NCBI GenBank assembly: GCA_006226595.1
Contig: SBGP01000109.1
Span: forward strand, 31,687 to 95,686
Direction: 5' to 3'
Length of the DNA: 64,000 bases
Source of the DNA: Deltaproteobacteria bacterium
GTDB lineage: Bacteria > Myxococcota_A > UBA796 > GCA-2862545
Each line of letters begins with the position of its first letter. Within the stretch, counting starts at the first letter, position 1. Below, in pieces: positions 26,936 to 34,470 of the stretch. The notes under the pieces were generated by a model that saw nothing but the letters and a program-made list of their open reading frames with translations, was not told where the DNA came from and did not search any database. Position numbers and translations under genes: made by a program.

Positions 26936-27676
26936 TCACAAGCGCAGCCACAGCTCGACGCACGGCAACACCGTGGTCTCGCGGGACATGACCACCGGAA
27001 GGCGCATGCGGAACTCGGCGAGGGCGTCCGGTCCCGGGTTGTTGCCTGCCCACACCGTGGCGCCGAGTGCGAGACGCAGCACGCGGCCGACCGCGTGGTT
27101 CCACGTGACCGTGAACGTGCCGAACCCGACGCTGTCGTAGTTCACGCCGTAGTTGGCGAGCTCGAAGCGCCAGCGGGTGCTGTTCGAGACGACCAGCTGG
27201 AAGTTCAGGTTCACCGGTAGCGTCACCCACAGCACCTCGCTCGGCAGCGCCGTCACCGAGAGCCCGAGGTTCGCGTTGAGGCGGTGCCGTCCCACTGGTC
27301 CGCCGAAGTGCGCCATGAGCGTGGACTGCGCCCAGTCCTGTTCCCAGGCGAAGCGGAACTCCGGCTCCAGGGATGCGAAGTCGGCGAGCCGAAACTCGGC
27401 CGAGAGGTTGGGGCCCGTGCGCCAGGCGACGAGCGTGCTGTTGAGCTGAATGCCGTCGGTGATCGCCCAGCTCGACGGCAAGAACAGCGGGTGAATCAGC
27501 ACCGTGCCCCGGTCGAGAGTCGACGGGTCGTGGCGAAACTCGGCCGCGGTGAGTGACGGCAGCGGGCGTGCCTCGGCGGGCGTGCCGAGCAGTGCACAGA
27601 ACAGGGCAAGCATGCCGCACGCTACCGCCGCGCGCCGTGACCGTCCTCTGCTTTCCGCTCGGGTACGCGATTTCGT
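26936..27676 (-). CDS. Secreted protein, unknown, probable small beta-barrel
   Basis: About 246 residues from a GTG at 27676. This start gives a basic N-region before the hydrophobic signal (CGMLALFCALLGTPAEA). The ATG at 27613 would leave a signal without positive charge. The frame is open to 27988 without signal features. The mature part has alternating strands with many aromatic ends (LEPEFRFAWEQDWAQST, LPVNLNFQLVVSNSTRWRFEL, VLPCVELWLRL) and finishes in an aromatic/hydrophobic strand, which suggests an outer-membrane barrel. It converges with the peptidase-like gene one base away. No family recognised. Confidence 0.6.
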   Translation of the reverse strand, partial: TKSRTRAESRGRSRRAAVACGMLALFCALLGTPAEARPLPSLTAAEFRHDPSTLDRGTVLIHPLFLPSSWAITDGIQLNSTLVAWRTGPNLSAEFRLADFASLEPEFRFAWEQDWAQSTLMAHFGGPVGRHRLNANLGLSVTALPSEVLWVTLPVNLNFQLVVSNSTRWRFELANYGVNYDSVGFGTFTVTWNHAVGRVLRLALGATVWAGNNPGPDALAEFRMRLPVVMSRETTVLPCVELWLRL

Positions 27677-27748
27677 CACATGACGCGAGGATCCGCTTGC
27701 CGTGCGGTTCGTGGACGGGTGTCTCGCTTCGAGCCGCGACGGTTCGCG

Positions 27749-27778
27749 TTGACGTGGGTCCGCAGGGTCGACTACCAC
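27749..27778 (+). promoter_or_regulatory. Putative promoter of the methionine operon
   Basis: TTGACG (27749-27754) and TACCAC (27773-27778) are spaced by 18 bases. A transcript start near 27785 would lie just before the leader-peptide ribosome-binding site. Confidence 0.4.
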
Positions 27779-27799
27779 TTGCCCATCACCGGAGTCCCC

Positions 27800-27874
27800 G
27801 TGTCCCTCACGTCCCGCATGCCCATGATGCGAATGCTCCGCCCGAGTGGCGGTTGCGGGACGGAGTGCGCCTAG
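27800..27874 (+). CDS. Methionine-rich leader peptide
   Basis: A 24-codon frame, GTG to TAG, with GGAG five bases before the GTG. It codes MSLTSRMPMMRMLRPSGG followed by CGTECA. There are four Met codons within six (residues 7-12), besides the initiator. It stands about 150 bases before cystathionine gamma-synthase, the first enzyme gene of a methionine operon. A perfect 8-bp stem, GTCCCGCA (27811-27818) with TGCGGGAC (27854-27861), encloses the Met codons and an inner stem CCGCC/GGCGG. Ribosome stalling at Met codons would open this structure. This is the layout of amino-acid leader attenuation, though I see no U-tract terminator, so the output mechanism is unclear. Confidence 0.55.
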   Translation: MSLTSRMPMMRMLRPSGGCGTECA

Positions 27875-28020
27875 CCAGAACACGGCTCCTCCAGACCTCA
27901 CCGACTGCTCGGGCTCGCCGCGACGCCGCACTGGCGTAAAAACCCCCGAACTTTGGTCCCCTGCCCCGCGCATAGGGACCCCCGGCAATCGCCCCGGTGC
28001 CCTGCACCGACGAGGTCAAC
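27875..28020 (+). promoter_or_regulatory. Structured leader between the Met peptide and cystathionine gamma-synthase
   Basis: Holds the stems ACGCC/GGCGT (27923-27937) and GGTCCC/GGGACC (27955-27980). CGCACT (27927-27932) can also pair with AGTGCG in the last codons of the leader peptide (27864-27869), giving two exclusive folds. No known SAM riboswitch consensus is visible. Confidence 0.4.
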
Positions 28021-29208
28021 ATGTCCTTTCCCCTTCCCGCTGGCGTGGCCAGCGCGCCCCGTGCCGTGCCCGGCACCTACACCCGCATCCTCCACGGAGG
28101 CCTCGGTCCGGACCCCGTGACCGGCGCCATCGTCGAGCCCATCGTCCAGTCGACCACCTTCGTGCAGCCCGAGGTCGGCGTCGACACGGGCTTCACCTAT
28201 TCCCGCGCCGCCAACCCCACGGTGTCCGCGCTGGAACGCAACCTCGCGGCCCTCGAGGGCTGCGAGCCCGATGCCGTGGCCTTCGCGACCGGCATGGCCG
28301 CGACCACCGCCCTGTGCCTGGCCACGCTGAAGGCCGGCGACCACGTGATCTGCGGCGACGTCGTCTACGGCGGCACCGTGCGGCTGCTCCGCGAGATCCT
28401 CGCCGGCTTCGACGTGCGCACCACCTTCGTCGACCCCACCGACCTCGACGCCGTGCGCGAGGCCCTGTGCGACGACACGCGCCTGGTCTTCGTCGAGACC
28501 CCGGCGAACCCCACGCTGAAGCTCTGTGATCTGGCCGCTCTCGGGCGCCTGCTCGCCGATCATCCCGCCCGCTTCGTGGTCGACAACACCTTCCTCACCG
28601 CGGCCGGCCAGCCCTGTCTCGAGCACGGCGTGGACGTCGTGCTCTACAGCACCACGAAGTACATCGAGGGCCACAACAGCACCGTGGGTGGGGCCATCCT
28701 CACGCCGGATGCGGCGCTGAGGGAGCGTATCGCCTGGTGTCGCAAGGCCACGGGCTCGATCCAGTCGCCCTTCGAGGCCTGGCTCACGCTGCGCGGGCTG
28801 AAGACCCTGCCCCTGCGGCTGCAGCGCCATAGCGACAATGCGCTGGCCGTGGCCCGCTTCCTCGAGGCCCACCCCCGGGTGAGCCGGGTGATCTACCCGG
28901 GCCTGCCGAGCCATCCCCAGCACGCGCTGGCGGCCCAGCAGCAGCTGGTGTTCGGCGGCATGCTCGCCTTCGAGGTCGAGTCCACCGAGGCCAGCCTGGA
29001 GGTGTTGCGCCGGGTGAAGCTGTGCTCCCTCGCCGAGAACCTCGGCGCGGTGGAGACGCTGATCACCCACCCGGCGTCGATGACCCACGCCGACGTGCCC
29101 GTGGAACAGCGCCTGGCCATCGGGCTCACGGAGGGGCTCATGCGGCTCTCCGTGGGCCTCGAGGACCCCGAAGACCTCATCGCGGACCTCGCGCAAGCGC
29201 TCGGCTGA
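28021..29208 (+). CDS. metB: Cystathionine gamma-synthase (PLP-dependent)
   Basis: 395 residues. Joins activated homoserine with cysteine to give cystathionine, first of the two transsulfuration steps to homocysteine. Cys/Met-metabolism PLP family: PIVQSTTFVQ, FTYSRAANPTVSALE, FATGMAATTAL, the Asp site VDNTFLT and the PLP lysine in STTKYIEGHN. The C-terminal SLGxVETLxxHPASMTHA motif reads LAENLGAVETLITHPASMTHA. The start at 28021 has GAGG before it. O-acetylhomoserine sulfhydrylase or gamma-lyase activity cannot be excluded by sequence. The cystathionine beta-lyase in the same operon favours the synthase. Confidence 0.85.
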   Translation: MSFPLPAGVASAPRAVPGTYTRILHGGLGPDPVTGAIVEPIVQSTTFVQPEVGVDTGFTYSRAANPTVSALERNLAALEGCEPDAVAFATGMAATTALCLATLKAGDHVICGDVVYGGTVRLLREILAGFDVRTTFVDPTDLDAVREALCDDTRLVFVETPANPTLKLCDLAALGRLLADHPARFVVDNTFLTAAGQPCLEHGVDVVLYSTTKYIEGHNSTVGGAILTPDAALRERIAWCRKATGSIQSPFEAWLTLRGLKTLPLRLQRHSDNALAVARFLEAHPRVSRVIYPGLPSHPQHALAAQQQLVFGGMLAFEVESTEASLEVLRRVKLCSLAENLGAVETLITHPASMTHADVPVEQRLAIGLTEGLMRLSVGLEDPEDLIADLAQALG

Positions 29209-29282
29209 CCTCCCCCTTTCCAGACACCACCGCAGGCTGAGAGGCCTGCTGGACGCCTGACGTGCGTCCGAAGGAACCCACC
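29209..29282 (+). promoter_or_regulatory. Intercistronic double hairpin
   Basis: GCAGGC/GCCTGC (29232-29249) and GGACGC/GCGTCC (29251-29269) stand side by side just before the AAGGAA ribosome-binding site of the aspartokinase-homoserine dehydrogenase gene. Confidence 0.4.
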
Positions 29283-30890
29283 ATGTCCAAGTTCATCGTG
29301 CTCAAGTTCGGCAGCTCCGTGCTCCCCACCGAAGAAGCCCTCCAGGACGCCGTCCAGGAGATCTACCGCCACCTCCGCGAGGGGCTGCGGGTCGTCGCCG
29401 TGGTCAGCGCCATCGGCACCACCACCGACAGCCTCGTGCAGCGAAGTCGCGGCTGGTGTGACGGCGAGCCGCCGCCGGACGCCTGGGCCACCGTGCTCGG
29501 CACCGGAGAGGCGCTCTCCGCCGGGCTCCTCGGCCTGGCACTCTCCCGAAGTGGCGTGCCCTGCGAGGTCTTCGATGCAGCCCGCTGCGACCTCCGCACC
29601 ACCGAGGGCATCGACGCCGAGCCCCTCGGCATCGACACCAGCGCGTTCCTGTCCGCGGAGGCCGACGTGATCGTGGTCCCTGGATTCGTCGGGCGCGACC
29701 ACCGCGGTCGCCCCACCCTGCTCGGCCGCGGCGGAAGCGACCTCACCGCCGCCTTCCTCGCGCATAGCCTCGGGGCTCGTTGCCGCCTGCTCAAGGACGT
29801 GGATGGGCTCTACGAGGCCGATCCGAACGTACATCCCGACGCGCGACGCCTCGCCCGGGCGAGCTTCGAGGAGGCCATCCGCATCGGCGGGGCCGTGGTC
29901 CAGCCGAAGACCGTGCACTTCGCCCGCGATCGGCGGCTGACCCTGGAGATCGCCGCCCTCGGCGAGGCCGAGTGCACCCTCATCGGCCCCCACGCCGTGC
30001 GGGCCGCCCCCCTCGTGGACGCCGAGCCCGTGCGCATCGGCCTGCTCGGCTGCGGCACCGTGGGCGGAGGCGTGCTCGAGCGGCTGCTCCTGCACCCCGA
30101 GCGCTTCGAGGTCACCGGGGTCGCGGTGCGAGAGCCCGGCCGCCACGACCAGCCCGTGCCCCTCGCCACCGACTGCCTCGCGGTGGTCGACGGCCCCTGC
30201 GAGGTGGTGGTCGAGCTCATCGGCGGCGTGGAGCCGGCGGCCTCGCTGATCCAGCGGGCCCTGGACCGCGGCAAGATCGTGGTCACCGCGAACAAGGCGG
30301 TGCTCGCCGCGCACCCGGAGCTGCTCGGCCATCCCCGGCTGCTGGCCTCGGCCAGCGTGGGCGGAGCCCTGCCCGTGCTCGAGGCCGTGGGCCGGCTCAC
30401 CGACCTCGTCCGGGTAGAGGGCGTGCTCAACGGCACCTCCAACGACGTGCTGTGCTCGATCGAGCAGGGACGCGACCTCGCGGAGGCCGTGTCGCTGGCC
30501 CAGGACCGGGGCTTCGCCGAGGCCGACCCGTCCGCCGACCTCGACGGACGCGATGCCGCCCACAAGCTCGCGGTGATCGCCCGCCTGGCCTTCGGCAAGG
30601 AGCTGGTCGCCGACTGGGTGCCCCGGGAGCACGTGGCCGACGCCCCGAGCGGCTGCCGGCAGGTGGCCTGGGTCGACGCCGAGGGTCACTGCGGGGTGGA
30701 GAACCGCCCGGTGGACGGCGTGCTCGGCCGATGTCGAGGCGCCGAGAACGCGGTGATCCTCCACCGCAAGCGAGGGGGCACCGTGGTCCTCCGAGGGCTG
30801 GGCGCCGGGCGCTGGCCCACCGCCGTGGCCGTGCTCGCCGACCTCTTCTCCCTGGTGGGACGCCGTGAGTCGGCCAAGGAGGTCGCGTGA
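29283..30890 (+). CDS. Bifunctional aspartokinase - homoserine dehydrogenase without ACT domains
   Basis: 535 residues. Makes aspartyl phosphate and reduces aspartate semialdehyde to homoserine, the entry to methionine and threonine. Residues 1-245 are the kinase domain (VLKFGSSVLPTEEAL, GRGGSDLTAAFLAHSLGA, KDVDGLYEADP). Residues about 250-535 are the dehydrogenase: NAD(P) site GLLGCGTVGGG, IVVTANKAVLA, GVLNGTSNDVL, catalytic region AEADPSADLDGRDAAHKL, and ending GLGAGRWPTAVAVLADL. The linker with ACT domains, which gives Thr or Lys feedback in the ThrA/MetL type (about 800 residues), is absent. Allosteric control is thus probably missing, in keeping with control at the leader. The ATG at 29283 has AAGGAA. 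Its stop overlaps the next start (GTGA). Confidence 0.88.
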   Translation: MSKFIVLKFGSSVLPTEEALQDAVQEIYRHLREGLRVVAVVSAIGTTTDSLVQRSRGWCDGEPPPDAWATVLGTGEALSAGLLGLALSRSGVPCEVFDAARCDLRTTEGIDAEPLGIDTSAFLSAEADVIVVPGFVGRDHRGRPTLLGRGGSDLTAAFLAHSLGARCRLLKDVDGLYEADPNVHPDARRLARASFEEAIRIGGAVVQPKTVHFARDRRLTLEIAALGEAECTLIGPHAVRAAPLVDAEPVRIGLLGCGTVGGGVLERLLLHPERFEVTGVAVREPGRHDQPVPLATDCLAVVDGPCEVVVELIGGVEPAASLIQRALDRGKIVVTANKAVLAAHPELLGHPRLLASASVGGALPVLEAVGRLTDLVRVEGVLNGTSNDVLCSIEQGRDLAEAVSLAQDRGFAEADPSADLDGRDAAHKLAVIARLAFGKELVADWVPREHVADAPSGCRQVAWVDAEGHCGVENRPVDGVLGRCRGAENAVILHRKRGGTVVLRGLGAGRWPTAVAVLADLFSLVGRRESAKEVA

Positions 30891-30963
30891 GCGACCGACG
30901 CGAACATGGAAACGGAGGTCGCGTGAGCGACCGACGCGAACAAGGAAACGGAGGTCGCGTGAG
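30878..30963 (+). repeat. 36-base tandem repeat of a ribosome-binding site and start codon
   Basis: Units 30878-30913 and 30914-30949 differ at one base; the third is cut at 14 bases. Each carries GGAGG, five bases, then an in-frame GTG (30887, 30923, 30959). In units 1 and 2 the GTG lies in the loop of the perfect palindrome GGTCGC-GTGA-GCGACC (30881-30896, 30917-30932). In unit 3 the palindrome is broken (GTGAGCAAGC). Confidence 0.9.
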
Positions 30964-32125
30964 CAAGCGCACCATCGACACCCTCGCGGTGCACGCCCCG
31001 GAAGTGCCCATCCCCAGGGCATCTCCGGTGGTGCCGCCGCTGTACCAGACCGCCACCTTCCGCGCCGATTCGGTGTTGGAGGGCGCCGACTACGACTACA
31101 CCCGCTCCGGCAACCCCACCCGAGACGCGCTGCAGGCCCAGCTCGCCGCCCTGGAGGGCGGAAGCCACGCATTTGCCGTGTCCAGTGGCATGGCGGCAGT
31201 GGGCACCCTGCTCAGGCTGGTTCCCGCGGGGGGCCGGGTGCTCGCCGGGCTCGACCTCTACGGAGGCAGCCATCGGCTCTTGCACCGGGTGCTCGATCGC
31301 TACGGCATCGAGGTTGCCGTGGTCGACACCACCGACCTCGCCGCCGTGGAGCAGTCCCTGCGCACGCCCACCAACTGGGTGATCGTCGAGAGCCCCACCA
31401 ACCCCCTCGCCGAGATCACCGACCTCCGCGGTCTGTGCACCCTGGCCCACGCCGCCGGCGCGAAGGTCGCGGTCGACAACAGCCTGATGAGCCCGGTGCT
31501 CCAGCAGCCCCTCGACCTCGGCGCCGACGTGGTGCTCCACTCGGCGACCAAGTTCCTCGGTGGGCACTGCGACGTGATCGGCGGCGCGCTGATCACCCGG
31601 GACGAGGCGGTGGCCGAGGAGCTGGCTTTCCTCGTCAACGCCGAGGGCTCGGGCCTGGCCCCCTTCGACTGCTGGCTGGTGAGCCGGGGGCTGAAGACCC
31701 TGGCCCTGCGGGTCCGCGCCCAGCAGGCCTCCGCTCGGATCCTCGCCGAGCGCGTGGCCGCCCACCCGGCGGTGGAGCGCGTGTTCTACGCCGGACTCGC
31801 CGACCATGCGGGTCGCGCGCTGCACCTCTCCCAGGCCAGGGGTCCGGGCGCGGTATTCGCGTTCACCACCGGGGACGTGGCCCGCAGCGCCCGGGTCGTC
31901 GACGGCACCGCGCTCCTGCACACGGCGGTGAGCTTCGGCGGGGTCGCCAGCGGCATCGGGCTTCCTTGCCGCATGAGCCACGCGAGCCTGCCGCCGGCGG
32001 TGCGCGAACAGCGGGCGCTTCCCGCCGATCTCGTGCGCGTCAGCGTCGGCATCGAGGACACCGAAGAGCTGTGGTCGGACCTCTGCCGCGCGCTCGACGC
32101 GGTGCGGCTGAAGCGCGCGGTTTAG
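30887..32125 (+). CDS. metC: Cystathionine beta-lyase (PLP-dependent)
   Basis: 412 residues from the first GTG, 388 from the third. Cleaves cystathionine to homocysteine, pyruvate and ammonia. Same PLP family as the first gene: YQTATFRADSVLEGADYDYTRSGNPT region, VSSGMAAVGTL, VDNSLMSP, and the PLP lysine in HSATKFLGGHCDVIGG. The run NAEGSGLAPFDCWLVSRGLKT is close to cystathionine beta-lyases of plants and bacteria. Three in-frame GTG codons each have a GGAGG. The first overlaps the previous stop. The N-terminal 24 residues (repeats of SDRREHGNGGRV) are a product of the tandem repeat, and homology begins at the third (SKRTIDTLAVH). The true start may be any of the three. Confidence 0.85.
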   Translation: MSDRREHGNGGRVSDRREQGNGGRVSKRTIDTLAVHAPEVPIPRASPVVPPLYQTATFRADSVLEGADYDYTRSGNPTRDALQAQLAALEGGSHAFAVSSGMAAVGTLLRLVPAGGRVLAGLDLYGGSHRLLHRVLDRYGIEVAVVDTTDLAAVEQSLRTPTNWVIVESPTNPLAEITDLRGLCTLAHAAGAKVAVDNSLMSPVLQQPLDLGADVVLHSATKFLGGHCDVIGGALITRDEAVAEELAFLVNAEGSGLAPFDCWLVSRGLKTLALRVRAQQASARILAERVAAHPAVERVFYAGLADHAGRALHLSQARGPGAVFAFTTGDVARSARVVDGTALLHTAVSFGGVASGIGLPCRMSHASLPPAVREQRALPADLVRVSVGIEDTEELWSDLCRALDAVRLKRAV

Positions 32126-32143
32126 GCCTCAGTCCTGCTCGTA

Positions 32144-32187
32144 GGCCCCCAGCGACCCGCCATCGGAGCTCGGGGTCGCGGGGGGCC
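32144..32187. terminator. Long inverted repeat between convergent genes
   Basis: GGCCCCC-A-GCGACCC pairs with GGGTCGC-G-GGGGGCC around a 14-base loop, giving two 7-bp stems with one mismatch. It lies between the ends of the methionine operon and the oxidoreductase gene. There is no U-tract, so it is a possible bidirectional terminator or transcript end stabiliser. Confidence 0.5.
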
Positions 32188-32206
32188 ATCCACGCCGGTC
32201 GCGCCG

Positions 32207-34423
32207 CTAGCCGACCGCCTCGAGCTGGGCCGGCACGCTCTTGTGCCACGGCGTGCCCGCCCACGGATCCATGTCCTCGGTCGAGGTGAGCTCGTTCGGC
32301 GCCACCCCGCGGGTGCCGTCGGGGTGCGTGGTGCCGAGCCCGTTGGGCAGCGACACGTGACCGCGCCGCATGCTCTCGGAGATCTCGACGTCGACCACCG
32401 CCGATCCGCGCCGGGTGGTGATGCGCAGCTGACCGCCCGCGGACACGCCCAGAGCCGAGGCGTCCTCGGGGTGGATGCGCAACGCCCCGCTGGCACCCTT
32501 CTTTCGCCAGTCGCCGTCGCGGATGATGGTGTTGGCGGTGAACGAGCGGCGCTCCCCCGCGGAGAGCACGAACGGGTAGGCGGGGTCGGCAGCGGGCGGT
32601 GCGAGCTCGCGGATCGCATCGAGGAACTCGGGCAGCGCGAGCTCGGCCTTGCCCGAGGGCGTCTGAATCGCGACCTCGGACCACTCGGAGCGCGAGAACA
32701 CCACCCCCGTGGGCGTGTCGAGCAGCTTCTGGAACAGGGCCAGGCCCGCGAAGGGCGGCGGTCCCGCGAAGCCGGCGCGGCCGATCTGGGCGGGGTTGGC
32801 CATGGCGAACTGCACGCACAGCGCGAGCAGCACGGCACCCTCCTTGAGCTCCGGGGGCAGCACCTCGCCGAGGGTGCGGTAGAGCAGCACCGGGGCCTGG
32901 CCGGAGAGCCGGCGGTCGCTCATCACCGCCTGCATGAACGCGGCGCCGAAGGCGGGCAGACCGGCCTCCGCAGCCTGTCGAAGCGGCGCGATGTCGGCTT
33001 CGGAGATGGCTCCGAGGGCCTCGCAGAGCCGGGCGTGGATCTCCGCCTCGGGAAGCGGGCCATCCGGGGGCGTGAACAAGGCCGGGCGCAGCTGAAACGC
33101 GTTGTCGGGGAACTCGAAGTTGAAGAAGGTTGCCTCGGCCTTCTCGAACTGCGTCGACGCGGGAAGCACGTAGTCGGCGCACTTCGCGGTCTCGGTCATC
33201 GCCACGTCGATGACCACGGACACGTCGAGAGCCGCCATGGCCTCGCGGAAGCGGGGGCTGTCGGCCAGCGAGTGGGCCGGGTTCGCGGCCTCGACGATCA
33301 TCGCCCGGTAGCGGTCGGGGTGATCGGCGAGGATCTCGTCGGCGATGTGGTTGCAGGGCACCAGTCCGCTGATGATGCGGGCCCCGGTCACCGGCGAGCG
33401 CTTGCCCGTGTCGCCAAAGATCCACGGGATGAGCGGCTTGGGCGTGTACTGGGTGCCGGGCTTGCCGAAGTTGCCGGTGAGCAGCCACAGCAGCCGATCG
33501 AGGTAGCTCACCAGGGTGGAGTGGCGGTTCATCTGCACCCCGAGGTCCTCGAAGCAGGCCACGGAAGTGGCGGTTCCGATGCGGCGGGCTGCCTCGCGGA
33601 TCTGGTCCTCGGGCAGCTCGCAGATGGCCGCGCACTCGGCGAGGGAGTGGCTGCGCAGGGCCTCGACCACTTCCTCGAAGCCGCGGGTCTTCGCGTCGAG
33701 GAAGCCGTGATCCACGAGGTCTTCGTCGACCAGCACCCGGAGCATGCCGAGCAGGAGCCACGCATCGGTGCCCGGGGCCAGCTGGAGGTGGATGTCGGCC
33801 ATCTCCGCGGTCTTGGTGCGGCGGGGGTCGATGACGATCAGCGTGCGTGCCGGGTCCTTGGCGAGCGCCTTGAGGGTGACCCGGGCGTGGGGGATCGAGT
33901 GCGACTGCCAGGGGTTCTTGCCGAGGAACACGGCCACTTCGCAGTGCTCGAAGTCGCTGCGGGTCATGGTGCCGAGCATCTCGCCGGCGACGAGGAACTC
34001 CCCGGTCTTCTCCTGGGCGAGGGCGCTCGAGCGGTAGCGGGAGCCCAGGGCCTTGCGGGTCGCCGTCGCGTAGGCCCCCGGCAGGTGGTTCCCCTGCCCT
34101 CCGCCGCCGTAGTAGAAGATCTTGGTTCCACCGTGATTGTCGCGCACCGCGGCCAGTTTCTCGGCCACCTCGCGAATCGCCACCTCCCAGGAGATCGGCT
34201 CGTGGCTGCCGTCGGGGCGCCGGCGCAGGGGCGTGGTCAGGCGGTGGGGGTCGTTCTGGTAGAAGTTCAGCCGGTGGGGCTTTTCACAGGCGTAGCCCTT
34301 CGACGCCGGGTGCCGCTTGTCGCCGCGAAAGCGCACCATCTCCCGGCCGTTCTCGCCTCCGAGCTCGACCTCGATGCCGCAGTTGCACTCGCACAAGATG
34401 CACGCGGTGGGCTTCCACGCCAT
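32207..34423 (-). CDS. Molybdopterin-dependent oxidoreductase (formate dehydrogenase/nitrate reductase type)
   Basis: 738 residues. The N-terminus has the [4Fe-4S] motif C-x2-C-x3-C in CILCECNCG, with the fourth Cys in KGYACEK. The bis-MGD enzyme core follows (LGKNPWQSHSIPHAR, VIDPRRTKTAEMADIHLQLAPGTDAWLLLGML), then the C-terminal guanylate-binding domain (RIHPEDASALGVSAGGQLRI, GHVSLPNGLGTT). There is no Tat signal, so it is cytoplasmic. It is a single-subunit enzyme with no partner iron-sulfur or membrane subunit gene beside it. The substrate cannot be told: this subgroup includes formate dehydrogenase-like, nitrate reductase-like and other enzymes. The ATG at 34423 has GGAGG. It is divergent from an HxlR regulator, which probably controls it. 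Confidence 0.83.
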   Translation of the reverse strand: MAWKPTACILCECNCGIEVELGGENGREMVRFRGDKRHPASKGYACEKPHRLNFYQNDPHRLTTPLRRRPDGSHEPISWEVAIREVAEKLAAVRDNHGGTKIFYYGGGGQGNHLPGAYATATRKALGSRYRSSALAQEKTGEFLVAGEMLGTMTRSDFEHCEVAVFLGKNPWQSHSIPHARVTLKALAKDPARTLIVIDPRRTKTAEMADIHLQLAPGTDAWLLLGMLRVLVDEDLVDHGFLDAKTRGFEEVVEALRSHSLAECAAICELPEDQIREAARRIGTATSVACFEDLGVQMNRHSTLVSYLDRLLWLLTGNFGKPGTQYTPKPLIPWIFGDTGKRSPVTGARIISGLVPCNHIADEILADHPDRYRAMIVEAANPAHSLADSPRFREAMAALDVSVVIDVAMTETAKCADYVLPASTQFEKAEATFFNFEFPDNAFQLRPALFTPPDGPLPEAEIHARLCEALGAISEADIAPLRQAAEAGLPAFGAAFMQAVMSDRRLSGQAPVLLYRTLGEVLPPELKEGAVLLALCVQFAMANPAQIGRAGFAGPPPFAGLALFQKLLDTPTGVVFSRSEWSEVAIQTPSGKAELALPEFLDAIRELAPPAADPAYPFVLSAGERRSFTANTIIRDGDWRKKGASGALRIHPEDASALGVSAGGQLRITTRRGSAVVDVEISESMRRGHVSLPNGLGTTHPDGTRGVAPNELTSTEDMDPWAGTPWHKSVPAQLEAVG

Positions 34424-34437
34424 GCGACCTCCCTGGT

Positions 34438-34465
34438 GTTCGCCGACGAACGGTAGCATAATGCA
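34438..34465. promoter_or_regulatory. Shared divergent promoter/operator
   Basis: The 47 bases between the oxidoreductase and HxlR genes hold the palindrome GTTCG-CCGA-CGAAC (34438-34451) and the AT-rich palindrome GCATAATGC (34456-34464). The latter supplies a -10 on both strands (CATAAT plus, TATGCT minus). The palindromes are candidate HxlR sites. Confidence 0.5.
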
Positions 34466-34470
34466 ACCAT

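Noticed and set aside
27700..28020. A SAM or SAH riboswitch before the methionine operon
   Set aside because: I looked for SAM-I, SAM-II/V and SAH core motifs and found none. The Met-rich leader frame explains the region better. A covariance-model search would settle this.
29232..29249. CTGAGA resembling the TPP riboswitch core
   Set aside because: Only this short run matches. The second conserved core and the helices of a THI element are absent, and the downstream genes are for methionine.
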